The notes under the pieces are model-generated. The model was not told the origin of the DNA and made no database searches. It saw only the letters and a program-made list of their open reading frames with translations. From Takakia lepidozioides (lineage: Eukaryota > Streptophyta > Takakiopsida > Takakiales > Takakiaceae): a stretch of 64,000 nt of DNA. A program made the position numbers and the translations under genes. Location: the NCBI GenBank assembly GCA_030704615.1, contig CM060732.1:61857053-61921052 (forward strand). The letters run 5' to 3'. Positions within the stretch are counted from its first letter, which is position 1. Each line of letters opens with the position of its first letter. Below, in pieces: positions 45,501 through 55,648 of this stretch.

Positions 45501-46789
45501 CCGATGCAGGGGTTCTTATTATCATACAATCTGTCACGATGAGATGTCGCCGAGAGCTGGCAAGCTACTTGAAAGCCTCGGGGATGCGGATTATCAAGAC
45601 CTGGAACTGTGTCAACAGTCTATATCTGACGAAGGTAGGTTTCAAATACTTTATTTTTATGCCTTCTCTGTTGAAGTTCCACTGTATACCCTGTTATGAA
45701 GGCATACTGATCGCACTGCCTGAATTGAGTGCTTCAGCGTACTCAGTTATAGCGGTCCATGAGCAATGACTCTGAACCCGTTCCATCCGGAATGGGTCTG
45801 CACTCCCACCCAGATGTGCTATGAAACATTCCTCACTAATTATTCTCCTCTTCATCGCAGACCCGTCTATTTGAGGCCGTCTGTCTCATGAGGGTACATC
45901 CATTGTCGACTCCCACCACAGTGGTGGAGTTCGAGCTTCATGGGGGAGGATGTTTTATAAACAAGAGGTTCGATCCTGTCGTCGACGACATACACTACAA
46001 CTATGTCGACTCCAACGTATGTTTGCGAAAGCCAAATGGAACGCCTTGGAGAGGGGCCCGTGAGAAAAGCCCAGCTTTTATCCAAATGATCATTGAGACT
46101 TGTTCTCGGCGAGGGGCCCGCATCATAGATCTCACTCTCGGCACAGGTTTCTCTTCTTGCCTTTGTCATCGATTTCTTTTCTTCTGCACCTTCTTTACTC
46201 AATATTCTAAAACTCTAATTCCTTCATTCTGTCTCTTGCAGACGTTTCTTACCATGCTTGCAAGGCAGGTGGCAGGCACTTGTTTGGTATGGAAGGAGAT
46301 GCAGATATTTTCACTGGCCTCCTCGCCGAGTTGCAAAGGGGCGCGTCTACCTCCAATGTGAAGGACGTCACTGTGCAAATTGATATCATCGACGGAGACG
46401 ACAAGGACCTGGACAATGACTTTTCATGTGAGTAAGTTCATTTTCTGTCTATTTGATCCCTGTGTATATGCTCTGTCACGTCCCCTTCTGTTGTCTGATT
46501 GTTACCCAAATGGTGCATTTCTGATTGCAGAAATGTGAACGCTCTCCCGTGGCCCCTGTTGTCCATATACTTGAGGGACTTGTGCTGGAGCCCACTTCCT
46601 AATTATGTCCTTCCCGACGACGCAGAAGGCATTGCTCGTGTGCAAGCAGCTGTGCTTTCTCCCCCACCCTTGCGTTGGAGTTCCAGGAAGACACTCAGGT
46701 ACCTCCGCGCAAAGGTTTTCATAGATGATAGTGCAACAGTTTCAGGTGGTAGCAATAGCAGTGTTGACACCACCTACGGATGTACTTGA
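42600..46789 (+). pseudogene. ParB-like domain plus N4/N6 DNA methylase, multi-exon relic
   Basis: Coding segments separated by GT-AG introns form one decayed gene. Exon 1 (42,622-43,205) holds GYIEGSPVFYVFLCDASGKE and FHIWDGDHRFMAWM, resembling the DGxHR core of ParB/sulfiredoxin-like domains. Later exons include 43,272-43,496, 43,576-43,896, 44,125-44,351 (joined in phase to 44,680: VLYR/YIKNILIPG), a Lys/Asn/Pro-rich linker (44,880-45,040), and 45,315-45,460. The methylase part follows: IVDIPDGHLVPDIL where DPPY-type motif IV is expected, then WRGAREKSPAFIQMIIETC and, across an intron at 46,148, IIDLTLGT/DVSYHACKAAGRHLFGMEGD, which fits motif I. The order IV then I is that of beta-class N6A/N4C methylases. 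Frame changes near 42,830, 43,120 and 44,775 and stops at 44,137, 44,323 and 45,439 kill it. The ParB call is weaker than the methylase call. Confidence 0.5.
44450..44606. repeat. Palindrome D copies in an intron
   Basis: GTGTGCTGACGCACTC at 44,450-44,466 and GAGTGCGCTGGCGCACAC at 44,589-44,606 lie within the intron 44,352-44,679 of the methylase relic. A further copy, GAGTGCTTCAGCGTACTC, is at 45,727-45,744 in a later intron. The arms are kept while the centre varies. Confidence 0.75.
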
Positions 46790-47126
46790 GGGCATTTATT
46801 TATGGAACATGAGGGGACATACTCTCCGTTTTCCGTTGCACCACCATTTCTCTTCCCACCATCCGTTGTAATGAGCATGGACTACAATGAAATTCACATC
46901 CCTGAATTGAAACATTCTCTCCATTGCGTCCTACGAATTTGAAAGTGTTTTCTTTCTAAACATTGCTCTCTAATTCAACCGTGTGCATTCAATAAAAGTT
47001 TTCTACAGAGATGAATATGTGCATAGTCCAGTAGACAGTCATTCAACATATGCCATCACACCAATATTTGGTTGGATGGATGGAGGATGAATGTTTTTGG
47101 ATAGATGAAGCCCGATTGGATGTACA

Positions 47127-47330
47127 CACTACAGCAAATGGGGGGATTTTGCGACGCCAGCCGCACGGCACTGAGCCCGCGACGTCGAGCCTGTGGCGTT
47201 TTTTTGCGACGTCCCGGCGTCGCAATCCCCCGCTGCGACATCATTACGACGCCCAGCCGTCGTAAGGTGGCATGAAGGGGGAAAGAGGGCCCTCGCTGCG
47301 ACGGATGGCGGGAAGAGATTTGTACATTGC
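47127..47330 (+). mobile_element. CACTA-like transposon terminus
   Basis: CACTACAGCAAA followed by GGGGGG, TTTT and then repeated GCGACGCC/GGCGTCGC hairpins (to about 47,270) matches the layout at 52,758. CACTACA is the classic terminal sequence of CACTA (En/Spm) elements, whose subterminal zones carry short inverted motifs bound by the transposase. No opposite terminus or CACTA transposase was found nearby, so it is a truncated end or a non-autonomous remnant. Confidence 0.55.
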
Positions 47331-47639
47331 TACAACAGATGATCTGGTACGAGCTCTAACCCACAAAACAAGATATCGTCTTCCTTAGGGGGCGATGTGG
47401 GGGCAAGGGACCAGATATAGCAGAGATGATGTTGAGGGCTGCAAGAAGGTCAGATTGATGCTTCCAGGCGACGTGAACGTTTTCTGCCAGGTTGCAAGAC
47501 TGCATGTCCACAATGTCCTCAAGGGACATGTCCTGTGAAATGAAAATGAAAGAGGGTCATTCATGCAAGCGCGGACCGTTCTGGGAACAAGGAAAGAAAC
47601 TGGGCACATACAAGGGATTGCAGAGGTGAAAGGCAGCTT

Positions 47640-49670
47640 ACAGTTGTCATGAAAGCCCCCCATTACCGGTATGTGAAGTGCCAGAAGACCAACCAGTCTT
47701 CTAATTCTTTGACACCGTCCTGATCAGTAGCCCCTGACGAGAACCACCATGCTCTCACTGTCTGGTACTTGGTCTCAGCCTCTTCCATTGTAGTCGCATT
47801 CTTGTACATGACGCAGAGCCTCATGTGCTCCGCTTGCAGATCTCTTCTGATGCACCTCTTCGTATATTTATGCAGGGACTGAGTCCAGTGGAATAGACAT
47901 GTGCGCTCCCTATTAGGCATGGGTACCTCTGGATCACCAGATCCAAAAACTCGGCACACAGTGTTGAAGTTAGCCTGTGCACTATCCGCCATAAACCATT
48001 TATGCCTGTATGTCCATTGGACTCCATGACTGAAAGCAAACAATTCCACATTATCATCTGGGACTCTGTATCTTCAGATTGCATGTCACAGATGGCAATT
48101 ATCATTATTCTCTGGTAGTTCGGGTCGTAAACATGGCAAGACATGGTTGTCCAACCCTTCACTCATTTGCAATGATTGAACATCATCCAGGATTTCTCCA
48201 GATCCCCCCCCTGGTTGCATACATCTGGCCAGGTTGACGCCACTGCCCTCGCCCACCGTAGACATCTTGAACAAGTAAACCTTTGAAGACCCCTGACCCG
48301 GGAAGACGCTAGATTGGATAAAGTCATATTGACTTATTCGCTTGAGCTCCATAATGCTGTCGATGGACCCTGTGTTTCCACCGTGCACTCTCAATGCATT
48401 CACCTGATTCCTAATATTAGGGGAGCTCAACACGGAGAAGTGATCCATCACTACATCCAAAGACGCCCCCTCAAGTCTTGAGCTGGATTCGCTTCCTTGC
48501 CCCAGAATGTGCCTCTCCAGGAAACTTTTGCTGGCAGCCAACGCTATGGCAGATGGTTTGGCTGAAGGGAACTTTGCAAACTCCTCCGCGACAAGCCCAC
48601 GCGCCAACTCCACACTATCTCTCCAATCGCCGTAAGACACAAGATGGTCGTGTCCCAAAATGAATGTAGGCTCGAGTCATGGTTTTGCAATGGTGAGTAA
48701 CGTAGTACATGCGAGCACGACAATGTGCAATGCAGGAGGGGGCCACCTTGCAGAACTTACAAACAAATGTACTGGCAGACGATGGAGCACAGCCTGGGAT
48801 AAAAGGATTGTCGGAGAGTCCTTCCCACTCACTCTCATTTTTAGCACCGCTCTTCGTGAAACGCAAGCAACTTCCATTCACACATCTCAGATGCCCCACA
48901 CAAACGCTCCTTCTGAATTTCAAGTTTACATTGTTGTGGATATTGGACGTTTTGGTTCTGCACCATGGATGGCCGTCATGCTTTTTATCCATTCCTTGCA
49001 AGAGACCTGCGAGACCCCCAGCACAAGTTGGTGGATTCCGTTCAAAGAGGATGTCACCGTCGAAGGAAGGTGGAAGGAATGGAACCTTTTTTGTTGCGAA
49101 TGAATCCCACAGTATCCCTGCGATCTCGTTTTTGGATCCTGGTTTTCCTGACAATGCTTTAAGATGTGGGATGATGCTAACGATTTCATGAACATCGACG
49201 TCCCCTTCAAGAAGACGGTTCATGGGAGCCCATATTTCCACGAATTCATCATCCGAGGAATCCGACAGTGTGACAAAAGTTGTTGAAGTGGTGTCCTCCT
49301 ACTTCACAGTCACATGCCGCTTGCCTTGAACGACAGAGGCAGCTGTCCCAGGAGTCACAATGGAGCCACCGGATTGTCTTCTTTCACTTCGGAACACACG
49401 ATATTTTCCAGGAAGAACTCTCCATTCCTTGTATTTCTGTGCAACAAGCGGTTTCTGGAACAACGTTTTTTGAACGTTTCCCTCCAAGTCATAAATCTCT
49501 TTCTCGACAGAAACACAGCCAATGTCAAGCTTGAACCTTGCTGCCATAACATGCTCCTCCACCACAACAAAACCATCATCTTCAACCGCGGCACTGGGCA
49601 AGGTTCTTCAGTATACTGAAACTCGGCGAAGGCCACGTCATTAGGAGAAGCCATGTGGTGAAGATACGAT
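47640..49670 (-). pseudogene. MULE-like DNA transposase, broken
   Basis: Minus-strand segments form a transposase of the MULE type in the order expected. An N-terminal region (49,299-49,601) is followed by a zinc-binding domain (48,720-49,000) with CVGHLRCVNGSC and FVCKFCKVAPSC, then AYIHFG/HDHLVSYGDWRD across a frame change at about 48,655. The catalytic core follows: YDPNYQRIMIIAICDMQSED at about 48,110, KWFMADSAQANFNTVCRVFG at about 47,990, then NRERTCLFHWTQSLHKYTKR and AWWFSSGA to about 47,660. The core uses at least three frames, and a stop lies at 49,296-49,298, so no full protein is made. It converges on the methylase relic. Placement in MULE rather than another DDE superfamily is probable, not certain. 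Confidence 0.6.
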
Positions 49671-49741
49671 GGTGAGTACCAATACAACTGTGCGACATGG
49701 ACAGGTAAAAACCTTCCGAAAGCGATTGCCACATCTCAAAA

Positions 49742-50183
49742 GTGTTTGCTAAGGCAAGAGACAGTTGTACAATTGGCCCCACACATCAACCAATAATGGT
49801 CAAGGGTATTGAACCACACCGCCAAAACAGTTGGGCAGTTGCCAAATTGATGGAGAAGGGAACAAAACTGTTTATTTTGTCAGTGTCACAAAGACCGGGA
49901 AAAGACGACGCCGTCTTGGATATGGCAATCCAATGTGCGTTTTACGGCGTTCCACGACGTGAACCTGGACAGTGCATTGAGTGCCGAACCCGGGAAATAT
50001 CCGACCCCGGATGAACGCGGACATGGTGTTCTTGACGTCATGTATGTTTTCTTTTCGAAGAAGGCAAAATCCATGTATGATAGGGCGATGACAGGTCTCA
50101 TGTGCACAATATTTCATCCAAATCACCAAACATCCACATTTGAAGAAAAGGGCCTTATTGATGGCAATAGGGGCGCCCAATAA
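49742..50183 (+). pseudogene. Coding-like segment of unknown family, frameshifted
   Basis: Two plus-strand frames join across a shift near 49,930. The first reads KLMEKGTKLFILSVSQRPGK. The second reads TAFHDVNLDSALSAEPGKYP, then TPDERGHGVLDVMYVFFSKK and MTGLMCTIFHP. The composition is protein-like, and the opposite strand also stays open over part of it. I do not recognise the family. Because it lies between the transposase relic and palindrome array D, it may be another piece of the same mobile gene set. Confidence 0.3.
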
Positions 50184-50393
50184 ACCGCAGCCAGTGAGAG
50201 CAATCCATTTGGGGGGTTAGAAGGCAGACATGCACGTCCTTAACCACATGCATAACCGACGGCTTATGTGGGTTCCTTACTTTCTCTATTGTTGTTAGTC
50301 AAGCTGGAGCGTTGCGGGAGTGAGAGAGAAGACATATGAAGAAGACGTAGAAGGCAGTCCCTGTACTTCACGAGTGCGAGAGAGAGGAAAAAC

Positions 50394-50714
50394 ATGCGAG
50401 TCAGAATGAGAAAGTTGTGCAATCTGCAAAACGCTGATGAGCAGGTTGCACAGGATATGTCCACCCAGGAATCACAACAGATGACAGAGGAGGTCCAGCC
50501 TCAAATGGAGGGAAGAAGGGAAGGGGAGGAGACTGCCCCGGGGACCAATGTGCATGACATGGACATCGACACTACCGTCGCTGAGAAAGAAGCGACACCA
50601 AAGGAGGCGGTGAGGCCTCAGGAAGAAGAGGCTTCGGGAAGTGGTGTCATGAAACCCAAGGTGATCCTTCTCCCAAACTGCATACCTCGCAAGACTGTGG
50701 TACCAAGTGAATAG
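50394..50714 (+). CDS. Acidic, Glu/Gln-rich hypothetical protein or first exon
   Basis: This is a 106-codon frame rich in Glu, Gln, Thr and Pro (ADEQVAQDMSTQESQQMTEE) that ends with KVILLPNCIPRKTVVPSE before TAG. The tail looks like the start of a folded domain, so this may be a first exon or a truncated N-terminus, possibly of a second copy of the methylase-type gene; that link is a guess. Palindrome D begins 30 bp after its stop. Confidence 0.3.
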   Translation: MRVRMRKLCNLQNADEQVAQDMSTQESQQMTEEVQPQMEGRREGEETAPGTNVHDMDIDTTVAEKEATPKEAVRPQEEEASGSGVMKPKVILLPNCIPRKTVVPSE

Positions 50715-50743
50715 ACAGAATATGAGAGATCCCCTGAAAATTG

Positions 50744-51897
50744 GGTGCGGCACCACACTCAATTATAATGGGAGCTCTATCACTTCCGTTGTGGGCCGAG
50801 GTGAATACTTAAGTCTTAGAGGCAGCAGGATCTGCAATGGAAGCCTGAGAGGGACACGGGGAAAGTGAGTGCGGTGGCGCACTCATTTTTAAGGGATGAT
50901 AGGCGATCGTTTGGGCATTAGGGAAAGAGGAAGGTGATGTTCAGAGTTTAGGTCCGAGAGACAGTGGAGTGGTCACCCAGAATTGAGTGCGCCACCGCAC
51001 TCAATTTTTGAGCACCATGGAATCATTGAGTTGCTATTGAGTGAGGTGAACGACAGATAGAAAGTGTGTTTATTCCATAGTGAGATCTCTTATGAGTTCT
51101 GATAATCACATTATCTCTAACCTGGAAACTAAGTGCGGTGGCGCACACAGTTCTGAGGTGTGGTCAACAATCTTCTTGGACAGAGGTGAAGACCCCAATG
51201 AACTCAAAACAGAAAGTAGGCAGACAGAATGGAGGGCTCCCAGAACTGAGTGCGCCACCGCACTCAGTTTCGGAGCACCATAGAATGGTCAGTTTGCTTA
51301 TGAGAGAGGTGAAACGATAGTTAGAAAGTATGTTTCATTCAAAGTGAGATCTCTTGTGAGTTGTCAGAATGACAGTAACAATAACCTTGAAACTGAGTGC
51401 GGTGGCGCACTCAGTTCTGAGGTGTGGTCGACCATCTTCGTGGACAGAGGTAAAGACCCTGGTGTGCTCGCAACAGAAAGCAGGCAGACAAAGTGGAGGG
51501 CTCCCAAGAATGAGTGCGCCACCGCACTCAGTTTTTTGAGCACATGTAGATGGTTGATTTGATGATGTCTGAGATGAACTATAAGGTGAAAATGATTGTG
51601 GAAATTGGAAAGCATTCTTTTTTACTTGTGGGAAAAACATCATAACACCCTGGAAACTAAGTGCGGTGGCACACTCAGTTTTAACAGTGGACTCGCAGAT
51701 CTTTGAAGACAGTAGATAAGTCGAAGTTGATATGGAATCGGCTCAATGAGAGACAGAGTGAGGCCCGGAATTGAATGCACTGCCGCACCCATTTTTTTGT
51801 AGCGGACTTGGGTGAGTGAAATGTCAATTTGTGAGATGGAAAATCCGGTTTTTATTTGAATATATAGTTGTACAGTTTTGAGTGTGGTGGCGCACTC
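50744..51897. repeat. Palindrome D array with 263-bp tandem unit
   Basis: There are ten copies of GAGTGCGGTGGCGCACTC or its complement, at 50,744, 50,867, 50,985, 51,131, 51,248, 51,395, 51,512, 51,659, 51,773 and 51,880, about 115-150 bp apart and mostly alternating in orientation. Between about 51,060 and 51,585 the array consists of two copies of a 263-bp unit, each with two palindromes (shared text GTGAGATCTCTT, CTGAGGTGTGGTC, GGCAGACA, GGAGGGCTCCCA). The copies are strongly conserved at the arms and more variable in between. Confidence 0.88.
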
Positions 51898-51904
51898 AGT
51901 TTTT

Positions 51905-52757
51905 GCCTCTAGAATGAAGCACACAATGTGGAAGAGGAAGTGACAGAGGAGCCATTGATTGAGGAGAGATGGAGTGCCTACTCAAAGTATATTCTAGCTT
52001 CATGCCTAACTTGATCTCATTTAGAAGATTTCAATATCTGTGGCATATATATTAATTGGACATCTTCCATTGACAATTGCTCCAAATCTGTATATGTTGC
52101 AAGTAATTTTTTTCCATCATATACCACAAGACTTGAATTTGTTGTTGAAATAAATTATCTTACAACAAATGTCCAATTGTTTTCGATTGATGCTTCGGCC
52201 TCCAACCAATATGGTATTTTTTTGGATTGCTATAATGATAGCCTTCTTTCAAAGAAATGGGAAGAGATATCCAATTAGCAATATAAACAATATGGGATAT
52301 CGCTATAAATAATATGTAACTATACTGATGTTGGTAATCCTAGTTTTTCCAATAAATGTATCGCAATTGGAGAAAATTTTCTGACAGTAAATTGTATGAC
52401 CAATCTCTCAACATGATCATATGTGGACATTAACTTTTGATATACATCCACAAAATGGGGGATGCTAGAGTGTGAGCCTAGCCACGTGAGCCCAAGAGTC
52501 TGGCGTGAGCCCAGGACACGTGGCATGATTTTGGGGAAGATGCGGCATCTATTTCTGTGGAAGAGGATCCATTACCGCAGAAACACGTCTTCATCCATAT
52601 TAATCCTGCAACCCCAAACAGAAACCCCAACCCTTGTCAGCCTTAAGGACCCACCTCAACCCCGATAGTGAACCTCGCCATCCCGCCCCTGTGCATGATA
52701 CTGCGCACTGACATCATCCATGGGACCATCCATGCATGCAACATTCATCCACAGTGT
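51905..52757. other. AT-rich DNA with minus-strand coding-like remains
   Basis: No intact gene. On the minus strand, 51,960-52,460 reads as interrupted protein-like stretches (DVYQKLMSTYDHVERLVIQF, NSSLVVYDGKKLLATYTDLE, then LSMEDVQLIYM) with several stops. The family is not recognised. Base composition is much more AT-rich than the neighbouring repeats. Confidence 0.3.
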
Positions 52758-53100
52758 CACTACAGGAAAAGGGGGGGGGGGGGGGTTTTCGACGCCGCAG
52801 CCACGCCGCGGCGTCGTAAAACAGCCCTTTTCGGGTGGGGAAAAAAACCAAATTTGCCATGTCCGGACGTCGCAAGCCCGTCGCCAAAAAAATGTCGCAA
52901 ATTTGCGACCAATGGGGGTCGCAAATATGCGAAACCGCGATTTGCGACGCACGGGCGTCGAAAAAAAAAAAAAAAAAAAAAACAACAACAAACATATTCT
53001 GCAATGTAGAATTAGCACCGTCTGGGGGGTCGCAAAGTGTGACGCCCGGACGTCACAATTTAAGGGGGTACATTTGAATTTAGGCGGAGAAATTTGAATT
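52758..53100 (+). mobile_element. CACTA-like terminus with GCGACG hairpins
   Basis: CACTACAGGAAAA, a G tract of about 16, TTTT, then a series of palindromic motifs: CGACGCCG/CGGCGTCG, CCGGACGTCGCAAG, TTTGCGACGCACGGGCGTCG and GTGACGCCCGGACGTCAC. The order is the same as at 47,127. A 22-A tract ends one hairpin block at 52,959-52,982. The opposite terminus (…TGTAGTG) is not present in the window. Confidence 0.6.
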
Positions 53101-53339
53101 TAAAAACTTGTTGACCATTGACTCTGGCGTTGACCATTGACTCCGGTTCTGTCTAATGGCAATATGTTCATTGTTCTACATATATCATGCAACGTATACT
53201 TGAACCTAAGACCTCCACGTTATAACATTTCTAAGACACTACAAACTAACCGACACACCTACGCTACATCTATGTATCACAAAAGCAATCCAAATATATA
53301 TACATATACATATAAAGAGTTCCTTAAAGATCCTTCAAG

Positions 53340-53690
53340 TTCCTTCTAAGGGGGTCTCTCTTGTGACGCCGGGGAGTTGCAACCTCCACAGCCTTAGTGC
53401 CCAGCCCCAGCCCCAGCTCCAGCATCGTCGCCGTTGTTGTACCCCGCCACCGCCAGACGCCCCAAACGACGTCCTTGTGTGGACCTAAGCTGACCACAAC
53501 ACCATTGCGACCCCCTGACGTCGCAACGTTAGGCGTCCCAGCGCGGGGCGCCCCCAGCGACGCTTTTGTAAAGTTGAGGACCACAAAGCCCAAAAAAAAA
53601 AAAAAACAAACTCCCACTGTGGTGATGCTGTTGCGACGCCCTGACAACATTATTTTTTGGATTTCCGACGTCGGGGCGTCCAACGAAGAT
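53340..53690. repeat. Further GCGACGYC/GRCGTCGC repeats
   Basis: Scattered copies of the same hairpin type occur: TTGCGACCCCCTGACGTCGC near 53,507, GTTGCGACGCCCTGACAAC near 53,631 and TTCCGACGTCGGGGCGTC near 53,664. They probably belong to the CACTA-like element starting at 52,758. Antisense frames across this DNA are chance products of the GC-rich repeats. Confidence 0.5.
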
Positions 53691-54228
53691 GGCAAAGGCA
53701 GTGAATAGGTGCACAATGGGCTCGCCTCTCCAATCAAGGGAGCCCCATCTGGAAGGAGATGAAACGTTCGGGACTTGCAAACGCAAGCTAAATACACCTC
53801 CAGGATCAGATGGTCGCCATGACATAGACAACTTCTCTGTACCCAAGATTTCTCCACTACAAAGTATGGCGTCCAGTAGGAAAGAGGCTGCTGGTGCATC
53901 CTCTTCCATAGAGACTTGTCCTCTACCTGCAACCCTTGTAGTTGCAAGTTTCCAGCAGGACCACAGGGGTGCAGTGCAGGAGTCACCTTGTGCTGATTTC
54001 GAATGGCATCTCCAGCGAACTACTCCAGGGTCTAGAGTTGGCTGCGCGGCAGTGAGGGCCATTAGTTATGAAAAGTGTAAGTCAAAGATAGCCAAAGGCT
54101 CAGCGGGTACTCCAGCTCCGACGTTCACAGGTTTGATTCGGCCATATATGTTGAAGGTGTCGAAGATGCACAAATTCTGGTTCTGCCCGGACGATATGGC
54201 TCACTGTGTGAATGGGTACCGTCCGTGA
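53689..54228 (+). CDS. Hypothetical 179-codon frame inside the CACTA-like region
   Basis: An open frame without recognised domains, containing KVSKMHKFWFCPDDMAHCVN near its end. Overlapping frames of similar length exist on the other strand, so coding status is unproven. If the CACTA-like element spans this DNA it would be an internal passenger or transposon gene remnant. The rest of 54,230-54,600 shows nothing. Confidence 0.2.
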   Translation: MAKAVNRCTMGSPLQSREPHLEGDETFGTCKRKLNTPPGSDGRHDIDNFSVPKISPLQSMASSRKEAAGASSSIETCPLPATLVVASFQQDHRGAVQESPCADFEWHLQRTTPGSRVGCAAVRAISYEKCKSKIAKGSAGTPAPTFTGLIRPYMLKVSKMHKFWFCPDDMAHCVNGYRP

Positions 54229-54601
54229 CTCCTACATGGCTCAGCCTCCCCCACCCACCATTTGGCCAGTGTGGGTGGGAACCTCCCTAACAGCACTAGA
54301 GATTGGCAAGTTGGAGGACGCCGGCTTTTGTCTGCACCGATCTGTGGCGACGACTCTTGGTGGCCTTGCTGCCAGGGTTGCACACGACATTGACGTCACG
54401 TCACATCGGACCTGACGCTGACGCGACCAACGTCACGTCAGTTTTGCCGAAAAATCAGTAAAACATGAGTTAGGTGAAAAATATGTCACGTAGGTGGACA
54501 CGTTGTATTCCAAGCGACACCTTGGCAAGTGAATGAATTGTTTTATAAATTACTCCATCCGCCAATAGTTGAGGTAATTTTTAAATCATTATTGTTAAAT
54601 T

Positions 54602-55315
54602 GGTGCGACCTCCAAATGGTGGTGGTCGCAGAATTTATCTTATTTTTTAATAGTTGCGACCACCAGCAAAGGGGTTATCGCAGCATTTTTTGTTTTTTAA
54701 AAATAGATGTAACCACCAGCAGGGGTGGTCGCATTTTTTTTTTTTCTTAAACAGTTGCGACCACCGCTACCGGTGGTCGCACAATATTTGTAATAGGTGC
54801 GACCACCATCAGGGGGGTGGTCGCAACATTTTTCTATTTTATAATATCTGCGACCACCAGCATGGGGGCGGTCGCAGCATTTTTTTGTTTTTTTAATAGG
54901 TGCGACCACCAGCAGGGGGGTGGTCGCAATTTTATTTACTTATTTATTTATTTTAAATATTCTCTGTGACCACGAGCATGGGTGTGGTCGCAGCAAATTT
55001 TTTTTTTTAATAGGTGCAACCACCAATATGGGGGTGGTTGCAGAAATTTTCTATTTGCTTAATAGTTGCGACCACTAGCAGGGGGGTGGTCGTAGAAATT
55101 TTCTGTTTTTTTAATAGGTGCGACCATCAGCAGGGGGGTGGTTGCAGAATTTTTTTTAAAAATAATAATAATAATGTATGTGACCACGAGCATAAGGGTG
55201 GTCGCAGTATTTTTTTTTTTTTAATAGGTACGACCACCAGCATGAGGGTGGTCGCAACAGTTTTAAAAAAAAAATAACATGCGACTTCCTCGTGCGACCT
55301 AAAGCGGTCGCAGCA
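54602..55315 (+). repeat. Hairpin array B, left (subterminal repeats)
   Basis: There are about 13 copies of a hairpin with arms TGCGACCACC and GGTGGTCGCA around a loop of the type AGCAGGGG or AGCATGGG, spaced 43-66 bp and separated by T-rich filler (starts near 54,602, 54,654, 54,709, 54,755, 54,798, 54,849, 54,900, 54,966, 55,015, 55,065, 55,118, 55,178, 55,228). The array ends about 330 bp before the hAT-like transposase. Loops read in one orientation here and mostly in the other in the right-hand array. Confidence 0.9.
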
Positions 55316-55648
55316 TTGGATGTGATTCGTCGAACGTGTGAGGCTTGGAGGCTGGAGGGTATATAAGGTGGCCCCAATGCCCCTCACTTCTTCTGTAGCA
55401 AACACTTTTGTGACGAGTGAATGTTTTCTATTCCTTGAGCAAGAGTGTAAACCCAAGAGGAGGGTGCAGACTTTTTGCTGTTGTGACTTCCACCAGAGCC
55501 ACTGCAGCAAATTGTCGAAAAGCACAATACTATATGGTGCATTGATCCACTTGGATTGATGCCGTAGTGTTGGGCCATCGCATTCTGTTCTAACTTCTAT
55601 TGCTCTTGACAAATCTACTAAGTACACTAGTGTTCTTCGTTGAACCTT

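Noticed and set aside
45727-45744. Palindrome D as an exon feature of the methylase
   Set aside because: All internal copies fall in inferred introns; none lies in a coding segment, so they are listed as repeats.
53324-53986. 220-codon minus-strand frame
   Set aside because: Arises from GC-rich GCGACG repeats and poly-A/T read in antisense; no domain, and a competing plus-strand frame exists.
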